Shown in pieces: positions 17,319-27,120 of a stretch of DNA of 64,000 nucleotides (the first letter of the stretch is position 1; each line of letters opens with the position of its first letter). The position numbers and the translations under genes are program-made. Below the pieces are notes generated by a model that did no database searches, was not told the origin of the DNA, and was given only the letters and a program-made list of their open reading frames with translations. The stretch is from Ensifer adhaerens. Lineage in GTDB: Bacteria > Pseudomonadota > Alphaproteobacteria > Rhizobiales > Rhizobiaceae. The stretch covers positions 1 through 64,000 of the forward strand of contig NZ_LGAP01000002.1 in assembly GCF_001270265.1 (NCBI RefSeq). Direction: 5' to 3'.

Positions 17319-18101
17319 TCACGCCTTGATGAACCGCCGGAAGCGTTCGGATTTGGCATTGCCAAATACCTCGTCCGGTCGACCGTCTTCCTCGATCTGA
17401 CCTTGGTGAAGAAAAATGACCCGGCTCGAGACATCGCGGGCGAAACCCATCTCATGGGTCACGACCAGCATCGTGCGCCCCTCTTCGGCGAGCGCGCGCA
17501 TGACGCGCAGCACCTCGCCGACGAGCTCGGGATCAAGAGCCGATGTCGGCTCGTCAAACAGCATCACGGCCGGACGCATCGCCAGCGCTCGGGCGATGGC
17601 AGCGCGCTGTTGCTGGCCCCCGGACAGGTGCGCCGGATAGTGGTTGCGCTTGGCCGCGATCCCGACCTTGGCAAGAAGCGCTTCGGCTTCCTCGATGCAC
17701 TCGGCGCGCGGGCGCTTCTGCACGTGGATCGGCGCCTCGATGACGTTCTCCAGCACTGTCTTGTGAGACCAGAGATTGAAGCTCTGGAACACCATGCCGA
17801 GGCGCGACCGGATGCGATCAACCTGGGCGCGGTCCTTCGGGCGGCTCTTGCCGTTGCCGGCGGCAAGCATCTCGATCGTCTCGCCGGCGACCGTGACTTC
17901 GCCTCGGTCGGGCGTTTCGAGCATGTTGATGCAGCGAAGCAGGGTCGACTTGCCCGAGCCGGAGGAACCGAGAATGGAGACGACCTCGCCTTCGCGCGCA
18001 TCGAGCGAGATGCCCTTCAGGACCTCTATCGGGCCGAAGCTCTTGTGGATGTCCCGAACGCTGATAGCGACGGGCGCAATGGACGATGCGGGCGAGCTCA
18101 A
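17319..18101 (-). CDS. Polar amino-acid ABC transporter ATPase
   Basis: This 260-residue ATPase has Walker [10 protein letters not shown], signature [15 protein letters not shown], Walker [14 protein letters not shown] and the switch histidine in VVTHEMG. The best start is a TTG at 18101: GAAGGAG lies upstream with good spacing, the TTG overlaps the stop of the preceding permease (TTGA), and no ATG is available before the conserved domain. It energises the two permeases upstream. Confidence 0.88.
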   Translation of the reverse strand: MSSPASSIAPVAISVRDIHKSFGPIEVLKGISLDAREGEVVSILGSSGSGKSTLLRCINMLETPDRGEVTVAGETIEMLAAGNGKSRPKDRAQVDRIRSRLGMVFQSFNLWSHKTVLENVIEAPIHVQKRPRAECIEEAEALLAKVGIAAKRNHYPAHLSGGQQQRAAIARALAMRPAVMLFDEPTSALDPELVGEVLRVMRALAEEGRTMLVVTHEMGFARDVSSRVIFLHQGQIEEDGRPDEVFGNAKSERFRRFIKA

Positions 18102-18823
18102 TGCGCTTCTCCTTCGATGATGGCGGGCAACACCGCAACCGGCTGCCTGAGATGCGGGCTCAGCCGGAACTCGACGAGTTGCACAAGGCGGGTGAGCAGA
18201 AAGTTGATGGTGAGGTAGATGGCGCCGGCGACGATAAACACTTCGATCGCGCGATAACTTTCGGAGATGATGCGCGCCGCAACGCCGGTCACTTCCATCA
18301 GGGTGATGATCGACGCCAGTGACGTGGCCTTGACCATCGAGATCATCTCGTTGCCGTAACCGGGCAGTGCCTGCCTGACGCCGAGCGGCAGCGTGATGCG
18401 CCGAAAGATCATGAAGCGCGACATCCCGCATGCCCTTGCCGCCTCGACTTGACCGAACGGCACCGAAAGCAGGCCGCCGCGGACGATCTCGCTGGTATAG
18501 GCGGCCGTGTTCAGCGCAAGCGCCAGCACCGCACACCAGTATGGCTCCCTGAGGATCGGCCAAAGCAGGCTGTGGCGAATGGCGGGAAACTGGCTGAGGC
18601 CATAATAGATGATGAAGATCTGAACGAGCAGCGGCGTGCCGCGGAAGACGAAGACATAGGCCTGTGCCAACCAGCGCACGGGAGCGATGGCCGAGAATCG
18701 GGCGACAGCGATGCCGACGGCCAGGATCGCGCCAAGGGCAATCGAATTTGCCGCCAGCAAAAGCGTCAAGGGAACAGCCGAAACGAGGCTGATGAAGGTC
18801 TCCTGAAGGAAGGTCCAGTCCAT
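18098..18823 (-). CDS. Polar amino-acid ABC permease, second subunit
   Basis: This 241-residue HisM-type inner-membrane protein has an EAA loop ([24 protein letters not shown]). GAGGAGAAG precedes the ATG at 18823. The start overlaps the previous stop by one base (TGATG) and the end overlaps the ATPase TTG, so it is coupled on both sides. Confidence 0.88.
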   Translation of the reverse strand: MDWTFLQETFISLVSAVPLTLLLAANSIALGAILAVGIAVARFSAIAPVRWLAQAYVFVFRGTPLLVQIFIIYYGLSQFPAIRHSLLWPILREPYWCAVLALALNTAAYTSEIVRGGLLSVPFGQVEAARACGMSRFMIFRRITLPLGVRQALPGYGNEMISMVKATSLASIITLMEVTGVAARIISESYRAIEVFIVAGAIYLTINFLLTRLVQLVEFRLSPHLRQPVAVLPAIIEGEAH

Positions 18824-19542
18824 CAGCTTCTCCTCACGCCGCGGCTGAAATGACGCTCGGCCCGATGCAGGACGGTGCTCGACACCGTCGAGATCGCGAG
18901 ATAGATGCCGCCGGCAATCAGGTAGAAATCGAAGGGCAGGCCGGTGGAGCCGGCGGCGATCTGCGCCTGGCGCAGCAATTCGGCCACGCCGGTGATCGAG
19001 ACGAGCGCGCTTTCCTTGAGCACCACCTGCCAGACGTTGCCGAGGCCCGGCAGCGCGTGCCGAAGGGTCAGGGGTGCGACGATGCGCCTGAAGCGGAGCC
19101 AGCGCGGCATGCCGCAGGCGATCGCCGCCTCTATCTCTCCGGGATGAACCGCCCTGAACGCACCACGGAAGACCTCGGTATGCTGCGCGCCGGAGGTGAT
19201 ACCGACAGCAAGCATGCCGGCAAGGAAGCCGGGAAAGCCGATGAAGCCTTCGGCGCCGAACAGGCGCCCGATTGCGGTGATCGCGGCGGAGCCGCCGAAA
19301 TAGAGCAGATAGATCACCAGCAGATCGGGAATGCCGCGCAGCACCGTCGTGTAGACGTCCGCAACAAGGCGCATCCCCGGACCGCCCCGGACCTTGGCCC
19401 AGGCACCAAGGACCCCGATGACGGCACCGGTCGCATAACCCGACAGCGCGATCAGGATCGTCATCATCGCGCCGGCAAGGAGGATATTCCCCCAGCCGCC
19501 GGGGCCGAAACTCAGGAGTTCGAAGATACCGGGTTGGGTCAA
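18823..19542 (-). CDS. Polar amino-acid ABC permease, first subunit
   Basis: This 239-residue HisQ-type membrane protein has an EAA loop ([23 protein letters not shown]). The start is a TTG at 19542 that overlaps the amidohydrolase stop (TTGA) and is preceded by AAGGGAG about 10 bases upstream. This is the second TTGA junction in this operon. Confidence 0.86.
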   Translation of the reverse strand: MTQPGIFELLSFGPGGWGNILLAGAMMTILIALSGYATGAVIGVLGAWAKVRGGPGMRLVADVYTTVLRGIPDLLVIYLLYFGGSAAITAIGRLFGAEGFIGFPGFLAGMLAVGITSGAQHTEVFRGAFRAVHPGEIEAAIACGMPRWLRFRRIVAPLTLRHALPGLGNVWQVVLKESALVSITGVAELLRQAQIAAGSTGLPFDFYLIAGGIYLAISTVSSTVLHRAERHFSRGVRRS

Positions 19543-20990
19543 AACACCTGAACTCCCTTTTCGGCAGACCGAGCTGCGCGCGCAGGAAGAGGCGGATCGA
19601 CATCATCAGGGATCGGATTGACGAAGGGCGTTCCGTCGAGGCGATTGCGATGATCCGCCTTGGCGGCCGCCACCAGATCGGCATCCGACATCAGATCGAT
19701 GGCGAGGCTCGCCATGGCCTTGGCGGCATGCGCCATGCCCTTGTGCCCGGCCGGCAGTTTCCCTTGCGCGACCAGCTGCCAGGAATGGCCCGGCGTGCCG
19801 ATCGCATAGGTCGCGCCACGCATCTGCACCGTCGGGACGACCCAGCTCACCGTCCCGACATCGGTGGAGCCGACGATGCTGCCGTCGCCGCCATAAAGCG
19901 GGTAGATCATGTCGCACAGCGGCTGCCCCTTGCGCGGCGAGAGACCGAAGCGCGCATAGGACGCGGCAATATCGTCGGGAGAATAGGTCGCCTGAAATTT
20001 TCGCGCAGTCTCGAGGTCACAGGCGTCGAACACGGCAGGGCCGAGATGCTCGAGGCAAGAGTGGAGCCGTGCCTCCAGAGGACCGTTGCCGACGAGATTG
20101 GCATCACCGCTGATCACCTCGTGGCGCACGGTCGTCTCCGTCATCAGTGCCGCACCCTCGGCAATCTTCTTGACGCGTTCGATCAGCCCCAGCAGTTCCG
20201 GCAATGTGCGGGCGCGAATGAGATAGCGCACCGTGGCCCGGGCCTGCACGACATTCGGCGCATCACCACCGGCGTCAGTGATCGCATAGTGCACGCGGGC
20301 GCTCGATGGCATGTGCTCGCGCATGTAGTTGACGCCGACATTCATCAGCTCAACGGCATCGAGCGCGCTGCGGCCGAGATGCGGCGTCGCCGAGGCGTGA
20401 GAGGCGCGGCCTGAGAAGTGGAAGTTGATCTCGTTGCAGGCAAGCGAGATCGGATTGTTGACGCCGGAAAAGGCGGCCGGATGCCAGGAGATGGCGATAT
20501 CGACATCGTCGAAAGCCCCGGCCCGCACCATGAAGCCCTTCGACGAGCCGCCCTCTTCGGCCGGGCAACCGTAGTAGCGCACCCGCCCTTTCAGGCCGTT
20601 TGCCTTGAGATAATCCTTGACGGCGGCAGCGGCGAGCATGGAACCTGAGCCAAGCAGGTTGTGACCGCAGCCGTGGCCGTTGCCGCCGGCCAAGATCGGT
20701 CGCTCTTCGGCAACGCCCGCGACCTGGCTGAGGCCCGGAAGCGCATCGAATTCGCCGAGGATGGCAATTACCGGGCCGCCTTCTCCCGCTTCGCCCACCA
20801 GAGCGGTCGGCAGACCGGCGACGTTGCGCTCGATGCGAAACCCCTCCGCTTCGAGCAGTCGCGCATGCTCGCTGGAGGATTGAAACTCTTCATAGTTGGT
20901 TTCGGGACTGTCCCACACGCGGTCGCTGAGCTCGAAGAATGCCGGGCTCTTCTCCTCGACGATCGACCATACGAGTTCGGAATTCTTCAT
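19539..20990 (-). CDS. M20 amidohydrolase, AbgB/aminoacyl-conjugate hydrolase type
   Basis: This 483-residue protein has M20 metal-site motifs: GHGCGHNL (metal-binding Cys/His), CPAEEGGSSKG (glutamate base and ligand) and ASHASATPHLGRSALDA in the lid domain. Closest in form are AbgB (p-aminobenzoyl-glutamate hydrolase subunit) and hydrolases of auxin-amino-acid conjugates. It has no signal peptide, so the conjugate is imported first by the downstream transporter and cleaved in the cytoplasm. It is the first gene of the operon, divergent from a GntR regulator across a 16-bp palindrome. The acyl group and amino acid are unknown. Confidence 0.85.
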   Translation of the reverse strand: MKNSELVWSIVEEKSPAFFELSDRVWDSPETNYEEFQSSSEHARLLEAEGFRIERNVAGLPTALVGEAGEGGPVIAILGEFDALPGLSQVAGVAEERPILAGGNGHGCGHNLLGSGSMLAAAAVKDYLKANGLKGRVRYYGCPAEEGGSSKGFMVRAGAFDDVDIAISWHPAAFSGVNNPISLACNEINFHFSGRASHASATPHLGRSALDAVELMNVGVNYMREHMPSSARVHYAITDAGGDAPNVVQARATVRYLIRARTLPELLGLIERVKKIAEGAALMTETTVRHEVISGDANLVGNGPLEARLHSCLEHLGPAVFDACDLETARKFQATYSPDDIAASYARFGLSPRKGQPLCDMIYPLYGGDGSIVGSTDVGTVSWVVPTVQMRGATYAIGTPGHSWQLVAQGKLPAGHKGMAHAAKAMASLAIDLMSDADLVAAAKADHRNRLDGTPFVNPIPDDVDPPLPARAARSAEKGVQVF

Positions 20991-21023
20991 TGGCGTTTAG
21001 CGTCCCATATGCGATAGTTACCA

Positions 21024-21039
21024 AAATTGGCGCCAATTT
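21024..21039. promoter_or_regulatory. Perfect 16-bp palindrome, candidate GntR operator
   Basis: AAATTGGCGCCAATTT is exactly self-complementary. It lies between the divergent amidohydrolase (start 20990) and GntR gene (start near 21178). Length, symmetry and position are those of an operator for the adjacent regulator. Confidence 0.65.
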
Positions 21040-21177
21040 AGGATACAAAAATAAATTGCGCAATGGGCGGCGATGGATATTTTCGGTATCCGTCGCGGGC
21101 TGAAAAACAGACGATCGCGAATGCGAACGAAGCGGATCGGAAAAGACCCGCCGGCAATCGAGCAAACAGGAATGTCC

Positions 21178-21849
21178 ATGACCGAAATGCAAGATGTGAG
21201 CGAGACTGCGGCCAAGGAGCGGGACGTCACCGATCTCGTTCTCGAGGACATTCTGACCGGGGTGCTGCCGGCCGGTACCTGGCTCAAGCAGATCGACCTC
21301 GAAAAGCGATATGATTGCACCCGCCCGGAAGTTCGACGTGCTCTTGACCGCCTGTCGCAGAAACGGTTGGTCGAACACGTGCCCAACCGCGGCTATCACG
21401 TTTATCTGCCGGACGGCAGGCGCGCGCAGGAAGTCAGTGATATTCGCGTCATCCTGGAAACTGCGGTGGCCGACCTGATGGTGGAACGGGCCACACCCGA
21501 AAGCATCGCCAAACTGCGCCAACTTGCCAGGCACTTCGATCAGATGACCATGGTCGGCACAGTGCTGGAGCATTACGAGGCCAACCTCGCCTTCCATCGT
21601 GAACTGCTGCTCCTGTCAGGCAACCATGAGCTTGTGGACCTCGTTTCCGAAATTCGCCAACGCACATCATCCGCTCCGGTCTCGCAGTGGCGCACACGAG
21701 CGCGCGTCGAACGCTCCGCGCGCGAGCACCATATGATGGTCGATGCGCTCGAAGCCCGCGACGTCGCCGGCCTCAAACGCCTGATCGAGGCGCATATCCG
21801 CCAGACCGGCGATGCCGCTCCCGCTGAAGGAGTTGCGCGTCAAGCATGA
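21178..21849 (+). CDS. GntR-family regulator of the amidohydrolase/ABC operon
   Basis: This 223-residue protein has an N-terminal winged helix (LVLEDILTGVLPAGTWLKQIDLEKRYDCTRPEVRRALDRLSQKRLV) and a C-terminal FCD domain (FHRELLLLSGN, ERSAREHHMMVDALEARD). The ATG at 21178 was chosen because ACAGGA lies 6 bases upstream; ATGs at 21172 and 21073 are in frame. It faces the catabolic operon across the palindrome at 21024, so ligand-released repression of that operon is likely. Confidence 0.83.
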   Translation: MTEMQDVSETAAKERDVTDLVLEDILTGVLPAGTWLKQIDLEKRYDCTRPEVRRALDRLSQKRLVEHVPNRGYHVYLPDGRRAQEVSDIRVILETAVADLMVERATPESIAKLRQLARHFDQMTMVGTVLEHYEANLAFHRELLLLSGNHELVDLVSEIRQRTSSAPVSQWRTRARVERSAREHHMMVDALEARDVAGLKRLIEAHIRQTGDAAPAEGVARQA

Positions 21850-21953
21850 CGCCAACCGCCGTCCAGCCGAAAAAGGCCGAAATCCCCCTGATTTCTCAGA
21901 GTTGTGACGGAGTGGCGCAGAACCTAAGCTCGCGTCGAAAATGAGGTTCTGCC

Positions 21954-22145
21954 ATGTCAAACACCCGCAATCCCCCAGTAACCGATGTCGTGGAGATGCG
22001 TGAGGCACTGACGGAGTGGTGCGCGAAGAACAATTGCACCCAATCCGACCCCCCCGCCAACAAAATCGCGCTTCGGATTTTCGACGTCGCGAGCGGCAAG
22101 AAACTCAATCGCGCCGAGATTTTGGCCCTTCTGTCGAACGGATAG
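21954..22145 (+). CDS. Small hypothetical protein, 63 residues
   Basis: The ATG follows GAGGTTCTGCC, a reasonable ribosome site, and composition is protein-like (VVEMREALTEWCAKNNC, KIALRIFDVASGKKLNRAEILALL). Two cysteines are present near residue 25. It has no signal or membrane segment and the family is unknown. It lies between the GntR gene and the convergent tauR. Confidence 0.55.
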   Translation: MSNTRNPPVTDVVEMREALTEWCAKNNCTQSDPPANKIALRIFDVASGKKLNRAEILALLSNG

Positions 22146-22192
22146 CCGACGTTCGCCGGGTTGCGGCAACGGCGAGAGGTGTGGCCCATTTC

Positions 22193-23665
22193 TCAAGTCT
22201 GCGCCATTTTTCTTGCCGTCAACTTCACGCCCTCGGCTATGCGATCTCTGCTGATCGACGAATATCCCATGCGGAAAAAGCGACAGCTTTCCTCTTCGGT
22301 CGGAAAGAACGGCGATCCGGACTCGATCAGAACCCCGTCTTCGCGCAGATCGGCCATCAGCCTGTCGGCATCGAGACCGTCAGGCCCTTCGATCCAGAAG
22401 GAAGTTCCACCGAAAGCGGCCGATCCGGCGATCTTCAACCCGTTGGCGTTGAGCGCGTCTGCCATCACCCGATGGCGCAGATGATACTCCTCCCTCATCC
22501 TGTGAAGCACGGCGTCGTAGTGGCCGAGCGCTAGAAAATAGGCAGCGGTCCGCTGGAGGTGCCCGGGTGGGTGGCGCAGCATCAGGGCGCGGAGTGCCCG
22601 CGCTTCCCGGATGACCGGAGCCGGCGCGACGAGATAGCCGAGCCGCAGACCGGGGAAAAGCGACTTCGAAAAACTGCCGATGTAAAAGACCCGCCCGTTT
22701 CTGTCGAACGCCTTCAGCGCCGGTGACGGCGGCGCGAGAAAGCTCATCTCGAACTCGTAATCGTCCTCGATGATGACGAAATCCCTGCTTGACGCGGCTT
22801 CGAGCAGCGCGACGCGGCGATCCATGGGCATCGTCGCACCCGTCGGGGAATGATGGCTCGGCGTCACGAACACGGCATCGACCTGCTGCGGCAGGGCCGC
22901 CGGCGGCAGCCCGCCGTCATCGACATCGAGCACCGTGACTTTTGCGCCGCTCAGCCGCAGCGAGGCGCTCATATCCGGGTGGCAGGGGTTTTCGCAGACG
23001 GCATGGGAGCCACGCCGCAGCAGCAGTTGGATGACGATCCAGAGCGCATTCTGCGCTCCCACGGTCACCAGGATCTCGTCGGGATTGGCCCGGATGCCGC
23101 GCCCCGGTAGCGTACGCGAGCAGATATAGTTGACCAGTTGCACATCGTCCGATGCGGCGAAATCGCCGGCCATCAACTCGAAATCTTCGCGCGCCAGTGC
23201 ACGCCGGGCGCAGTCTCGCCAGGCCGTGAGATCGAACAGTGATGGGTCCATCTGGCCATAGAGGAACGGATAGGGATACCGCCGCCAATCAAGCGGTTTG
23301 CGCATCTGCTTGGCGACGCGAAATGTCGAGCGCAACTTGGACGACCAGTCCACGGCATCCGCCCCCGGCGACGCCGCATCCGTGTCGAGCACGTTGAAAG
23401 GCGGCTTGTCGGCGACGCGGTAGCTGCTCCGGTCGGCCGCCTCGAGATAACCCTGGGCCGCCAGTTCCTGGTAGGCGAGCGTGACAGTCAGGCGCGAAAT
23501 GTTGAGATAGCTCGCAAGCTTGCGGGTGGACGGAAGCTGGGCGCCGGGCGGTAACCGCCCCGACAACACGGCGGAAACGACCGTCTCCCGGATCTGCGCC
23601 TGCAGGCTGGTCCGGCTCGACCGGTCGACGAAGAAGATGGTTTCCGGAACAGAGATGCGCGCCAA
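22193..23665 (-). CDS. tauR: MocR-type regulator of taurine utilisation (TauR)
   Basis: This 490-residue MocR protein has an N-terminal GntR winged helix (about residues 15-80; RLPPGAQLPSTRKLASYLNISRLTV) fused to an aminotransferase-fold domain with the PLP lysine in YIGSFSKSLFPGLRLGY. TauR activates taurine genes in Rhodobacter, binding direct repeats. Such repeats (CTGGACTTAT, CTGGCTATAA) stand between this gene and tauA. The start is a TTG at 23665 with GGGGGA 6 bases upstream; no ATG precedes the winged helix. It is divergent from the tau operon. Confidence 0.85.
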   Translation of the reverse strand: MARISVPETIFFVDRSSRTSLQAQIRETVVSAVLSGRLPPGAQLPSTRKLASYLNISRLTVTLAYQELAAQGYLEAADRSSYRVADKPPFNVLDTDAASPGADAVDWSSKLRSTFRVAKQMRKPLDWRRYPYPFLYGQMDPSLFDLTAWRDCARRALAREDFELMAGDFAASDDVQLVNYICSRTLPGRGIRANPDEILVTVGAQNALWIVIQLLLRRGSHAVCENPCHPDMSASLRLSGAKVTVLDVDDGGLPPAALPQQVDAVFVTPSHHSPTGATMPMDRRVALLEAASSRDFVIIEDDYEFEMSFLAPPSPALKAFDRNGRVFYIGSFSKSLFPGLRLGYLVAPAPVIREARALRALMLRHPPGHLQRTAAYFLALGHYDAVLHRMREEYHLRHRVMADALNANGLKIAGSAAFGGTSFWIEGPDGLDADRLMADLREDGVLIESGSPFFPTEEESCRFFRMGYSSISRDRIAEGVKLTARKMAQT

Positions 23666-23688
23666 GTCCGATCCCCCAACGGCCAGAA

Positions 23689-23720
23689 CTGGACTTATCT
23701 AACTTTCAATCTGGCTATAA
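23689..23720 (+). promoter_or_regulatory. TauR-box-like direct repeats
   Basis: CTGGACTTAT (23689-23698) and CTGGCTATAA (23711-23720) are spaced 22 bp start to start, two helical turns, in the tauR-tauA region. They resemble the CTGGACYTAA repeats I recall for TauR of Rhodobacter, whose PLP-dependent relatives commonly bind direct repeats. Confidence 0.6.
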
Positions 23721-23817
23721 AGCAAACGAGAAAGCTGCTTTACCCCTAATGGTCGAAAATGAGATCGGCATATCAGTCGACAGACCCAAAAAATGGGTCG
23801 GAACCAGAGGGAAACAA

Positions 23818-24837
23818 ATGTTCTATTCCAACGCCTTGAAAACCATGGCGGGGGCAGCCGCGATTGCGGCCGGCCTCCTGACCTCCAGCCTTGCCCGCGC
23901 CGAGACCAATGTGATCATCGGCTACCAGCAGATCGTCGGCCCGTTCATTGCGGCCATCGCCGACGGTCGCTTCGACGCCGCCGCGAAAGAGGCGGGCTAT
24001 CTCGTCGACTGGCGGCAGTTCAGCTCCGGCGGCGATATCTCGACAGCGCTTGCGTCGGGTAACGTTCCGATCGGCGTCATCGGCTCCACCGGCACCACGG
24101 CAGCGGCGACGCGCGGCGTCGATCTCGAACTGTTCTGGATCCTCGACAACATCGGCAAGTCGGAAGCGCTGGTCGCCCGCGAAGGCTCGGGCATCGAGAA
24201 ACCGGAAGATCTGGTCGGTCGATCCGTCGGCGTGCCGTTCGTCTCGACGTCGCATTTCCATCTGCTCGTCGGTCTTGAGCAGGTGTGGAAGGTCGATCCG
24301 CGCGAAGTCAACATCCTCAACATGAAGCCGCCGCAGATCGTCGCCGCGTGGCAGCGTGGCGATATCGATGCCGCCTATGTCTGGCCCCCGGCCCTGTCGG
24401 AACTTTTGAAGACCGGCAAGGTGATCTCCGACTCCGAGGTGATCGGCGCGGCGAGCGTCCCGACCTTCGACGGACTGGTGGTCGACAAGAAATGGGCGGC
24501 TGAAAACCCGAAGTTCATGGCCGCCTTCACCAAGGTTCTGGCCGAAGCCTACGCCGACTACAAGGCAAACGGCGCGAGCTGGACGGCAGATTCCGCACCG
24601 GTCCAGAACATCGTGAAGCTCATCGGCGGCGATGGCGCCGGCACCGTCGAGGCGCTCAACCTGCTGTCGTTCCCGACAGCACAGGAGCAGGCCTCCGAAA
24701 CCTGGCTCGGCGGTGGCGCTGTGCGCGCCCTGTCGGAAAGCGCGAAATTCCTTGCCGACCAGAAGCAGATCGACAAGGCGCTCGACGACTACGCGCCCTA
24801 CGTCAACAGCGCCTACGCGAAAGAGGCTGCGAAGTAG
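23818..24837 (+). CDS. tauA: Taurine-binding periplasmic protein (TauA)
   Basis: This 339-residue exported protein has a signal peptide cut near residue 27 (SSLARA). The taurine-type fold shows VIIGYQQIVGPFIAAIADG, SSGGDISTALASGNVPIGVIGS, SVGVPFVSTSHFHLL and DAAYVWPPALSELLKTGKVI. AGAGGGAAACAA precedes the ATG. It is the first gene of the taurine operon and feeds TauBC. Confidence 0.92.
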   Translation: MFYSNALKTMAGAAAIAAGLLTSSLARAETNVIIGYQQIVGPFIAAIADGRFDAAAKEAGYLVDWRQFSSGGDISTALASGNVPIGVIGSTGTTAAATRGVDLELFWILDNIGKSEALVAREGSGIEKPEDLVGRSVGVPFVSTSHFHLLVGLEQVWKVDPREVNILNMKPPQIVAAWQRGDIDAAYVWPPALSELLKTGKVISDSEVIGAASVPTFDGLVVDKKWAAENPKFMAAFTKVLAEAYADYKANGASWTADSAPVQNIVKLIGGDGAGTVEALNLLSFPTAQEQASETWLGGGAVRALSESAKFLADQKQIDKALDDYAPYVNSAYAKEAAK

Positions 24838-24846
24838 CCGACGCCC

Positions 24847-24873
24847 GCTCCTGACCGCAGGTCGGTCAGGAGC
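24847..24873 (+). promoter_or_regulatory. Intercistronic hairpin tauA-tauB
   Basis: GCTCCTGACC pairs with GGTCAGGAGC around a 7-base loop, 9 bases after the tauA stop. It has no T-run and is comparable in position to the hairpin after hypM. Confidence 0.6.
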
Positions 24874-24917
24874 GCCGCAAACGCAACTCAACAGCCGTTT
24901 TTCGAAAGGCCTGCACA

Positions 24918-25730
24918 ATGGAAACTCTCAATGTCAGCAATGTGAGCCTGACCTATCCTGGTCTCTATACGGACGAGGCGGTCATCGCGCTCAAGGGCGT
25001 CAATCTCGAGATCAAGAGCGGCGATTTCGTCGTCGCGCTCGGTGCCTCGGGCTGCGGCAAGACCACGCTGCTCAATCTGATGGCGGGCTTCATGGCCCCG
25101 AGCGCCGGCGAGATCACGCTGGGAAGCCGTCGCGTCTCGGGCCCCGGCGCCGACCGTGGGGTCGTGTTCCAGAAACATGCCCTGCTGCCCTGGCTGAATG
25201 TCATCGACAACACCGAATTCGGGCTGAAACTGCGCGGTGTCGACAAGGCGAAGCGCCACGAGGTGGCCGCCAAGAACCTCGCCCTCGTCGGCCTGCAGGA
25301 TTTTCACCGGCACATGATCTACCACCTGTCCGGCGGCATGCAGCAACGCGTCGGCATCGCCCGAGCCCTAAGCTGCGACCCGTCGATGCTGCTGATGGAT
25401 GAGCCGATGGCAGCCCTCGATGCGCTGACCCGCGAGACCATCCAGGAACTGCTGCTGAAAGTCTGGCAACTGACCAACAAGATGTTCTTTTTCATCACCC
25501 ATAGCGTCGAGGAGGCGTTGTTCCTGGGGTCGCGCCTGATCGTGATGTCGCCGCGGCCGGGACGGATCACCCACACCTACGAGCTCGATTTCAACAAACG
25601 GTTCCTGGAAGAAGGCAATGCCCGTGCAATCAAATCCAGTCGCGACTTCATCGACATGCGTGAACAGATCCTCAGCATCATCTACGGCGACGAACGCCAG
25701 TCCGGAAACCCGGAGCTCCTCCATGCTTGA
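24918..25730 (+). CDS. tauB: Taurine ABC transporter ATPase (TauB)
   Basis: This 270-residue ATPase has Walker [10 protein letters not shown], signature [15 protein letters not shown], Walker [13 protein letters not shown] and the switch histidine in ITHSVEEAL, all typical of the nitrate/taurine subfamily. The ATG follows GAAAGGCCTGCACA. It overlaps tauC by 8 bases. Confidence 0.92.
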   Translation: METLNVSNVSLTYPGLYTDEAVIALKGVNLEIKSGDFVVALGASGCGKTTLLNLMAGFMAPSAGEITLGSRRVSGPGADRGVVFQKHALLPWLNVIDNTEFGLKLRGVDKAKRHEVAAKNLALVGLQDFHRHMIYHLSGGMQQRVGIARALSCDPSMLLMDEPMAALDALTRETIQELLLKVWQLTNKMFFFITHSVEEALFLGSRLIVMSPRPGRITHTYELDFNKRFLEEGNARAIKSSRDFIDMREQILSIIYGDERQSGNPELLHA

Positions 25731-26550
25731 GCGCGTGACGAAAGCCAAGCCGGTAAGGCCGGGCCGGATCTACGGCGCACCGGGCGAAGGCATGAGCGGG
25801 CATATCAGCCTCTTGACCGCGCTGACCCTGGTGGCGCTCTGGCTGCTGGTCACCGAGATGCAATGGGTGCGGCCGCTCTTCCTGCCGTCGCCGCTTTCGG
25901 TCTGGGACAAGTTCGTGATCGCGCTGACGGAGGGCGTCTCCAACTCGACGCTCGCCCAGCATACGCTGGCAAGCCTTGGCCGCGTGCTCGGCGCCTTCGC
26001 GCTCGCCCTTGCCACCGCCGTTCCGATCGGCATTCTCATGGGCGTGAACCGGGTGATGCGCGGGTTGTTTGATCCGATCATCGAGTTCTACCGTCCCTTG
26101 CCGCCGCTCGCCTACCTGCCGCTGATCATCATCTGGCTCGGCATCGGCGAGTTCCCGAAAGTGTTCCTGATCTTCCTCGCGATCTTCGCGCCGATGGCAA
26201 TCGCCGCCCGTGCCGGCGTTCGGTCCGTGTCGATCGAACAGATCCATGCGGCCTATGCGATGGGCGCAAGCCGCCGGCAGGTCATCAGCCACGTCATTTT
26301 GAAAGCCGCCCTGCCGGAGATCTTCACGGGGATGCGCATCGGCATCGGTGTCGGCTGGACGACGCTTGTCGCCGCCGAAATGGTCGCCGCCCACCGGGGT
26401 CTCGGCTTCATGGTCCTGAACGCCGCCGAGTTCCTCGCCAGCGATACGGTGATCATGGGCATCATCGTTATCGGCGTCTTCGCCTTCGCCTTCGATCTGC
26501 TGATCCGGCACCTCGAGAAGATGCTCATTCCCTGGAAGGGCAAGGTGTGA
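25723..26550 (+). CDS. tauC: Taurine ABC transporter permease (TauC)
   Basis: This 275-residue inner-membrane protein has about six hydrophobic segments. The SsuC/TauC-type EAA loop is at [28 protein letters not shown] (about residues 183-210). The ATG at 25723 lies inside tauB with GGAGCTCC upstream; the open frame before it duplicates tauB sequence. It completes the TauABC importer. Confidence 0.9.
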   Translation: MLERVTKAKPVRPGRIYGAPGEGMSGHISLLTALTLVALWLLVTEMQWVRPLFLPSPLSVWDKFVIALTEGVSNSTLAQHTLASLGRVLGAFALALATAVPIGILMGVNRVMRGLFDPIIEFYRPLPPLAYLPLIIIWLGIGEFPKVFLIFLAIFAPMAIAARAGVRSVSIEQIHAAYAMGASRRQVISHVILKAALPEIFTGMRIGIGVGWTTLVAAEMVAAHRGLGFMVLNAAEFLASDTVIMGIIVIGVFAFAFDLLIRHLEKMLIPWKGKV

Positions 26551-26708
26551 CGATGCGCCGTTCAACAGGGGCGCGGCCACCGAGTTGATGGCCGCCCCGC
26601 CCTAACGGGATTCCATACACCACATGCAAAGCCGATCCGGCCGGTTCATCCGGCCACGGCGAAGCCATGCCCGAAAACATCGCCTGCAACGCTCAAGGAA
26701 ACTACCCC

Positions 26709-27095
26709 ATGACCGCCAACGACCTCTCCAATCTCTTCGACGCCTTCAACCGGCACGACATCGACGGCGTCATGTCCTTCTTCGCCGACGACTGCGTCTT
26801 CAACACGGTTGCCGGCAGCGAAGCCCACGGCACGCGGATCGAAGGCGCCGAGCAGATCGCGACCGCCTTCAGCGGTGTCTGGCAGACGATGGCCGACGCG
26901 CACTGGGCCCATCACGACCACTTCGTTCATGGAGATCGGGCCGTATCGGAATGGACCTTCTCCGGCACGAACGCCGACGGCAGCCGCGTCGAGGCGGAAG
27001 GCTGCGACCTCTTCACGCTCCGTGACGGCAAGATCGTCCGCAAGCAGGCCTTTCGCAAGAACCGGCCGCTGATTGCGGCTCCCTTCCGTTACTGA
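26709..27095 (+). CDS. tauX: NTF2/SnoaL-like protein, probable taurine dehydrogenase small subunit (TauX)
   Basis: This 128-residue SnoaL/NTF2-like protein (LFDAFNRHDIDGVMSFFADDCVF, GAEQIATAFSGVW, FTLRDGKIVRKQAF) has AAGGAAAC upstream of the ATG at 26709. Taurine dehydrogenases of Paracoccus and Rhodobacter have a small subunit encoded directly before the flavoprotein, as here. The role of the small subunit in catalysis or electron transfer is not established. Confidence 0.72.
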   Translation: MTANDLSNLFDAFNRHDIDGVMSFFADDCVFNTVAGSEAHGTRIEGAEQIATAFSGVWQTMADAHWAHHDHFVHGDRAVSEWTFSGTNADGSRVEAEGCDLFTLRDGKIVRKQAFRKNRPLIAAPFRY

Positions 27096-27120
27096 GCTCG
27101 AGCCAGGCCAGGAACCCGAC

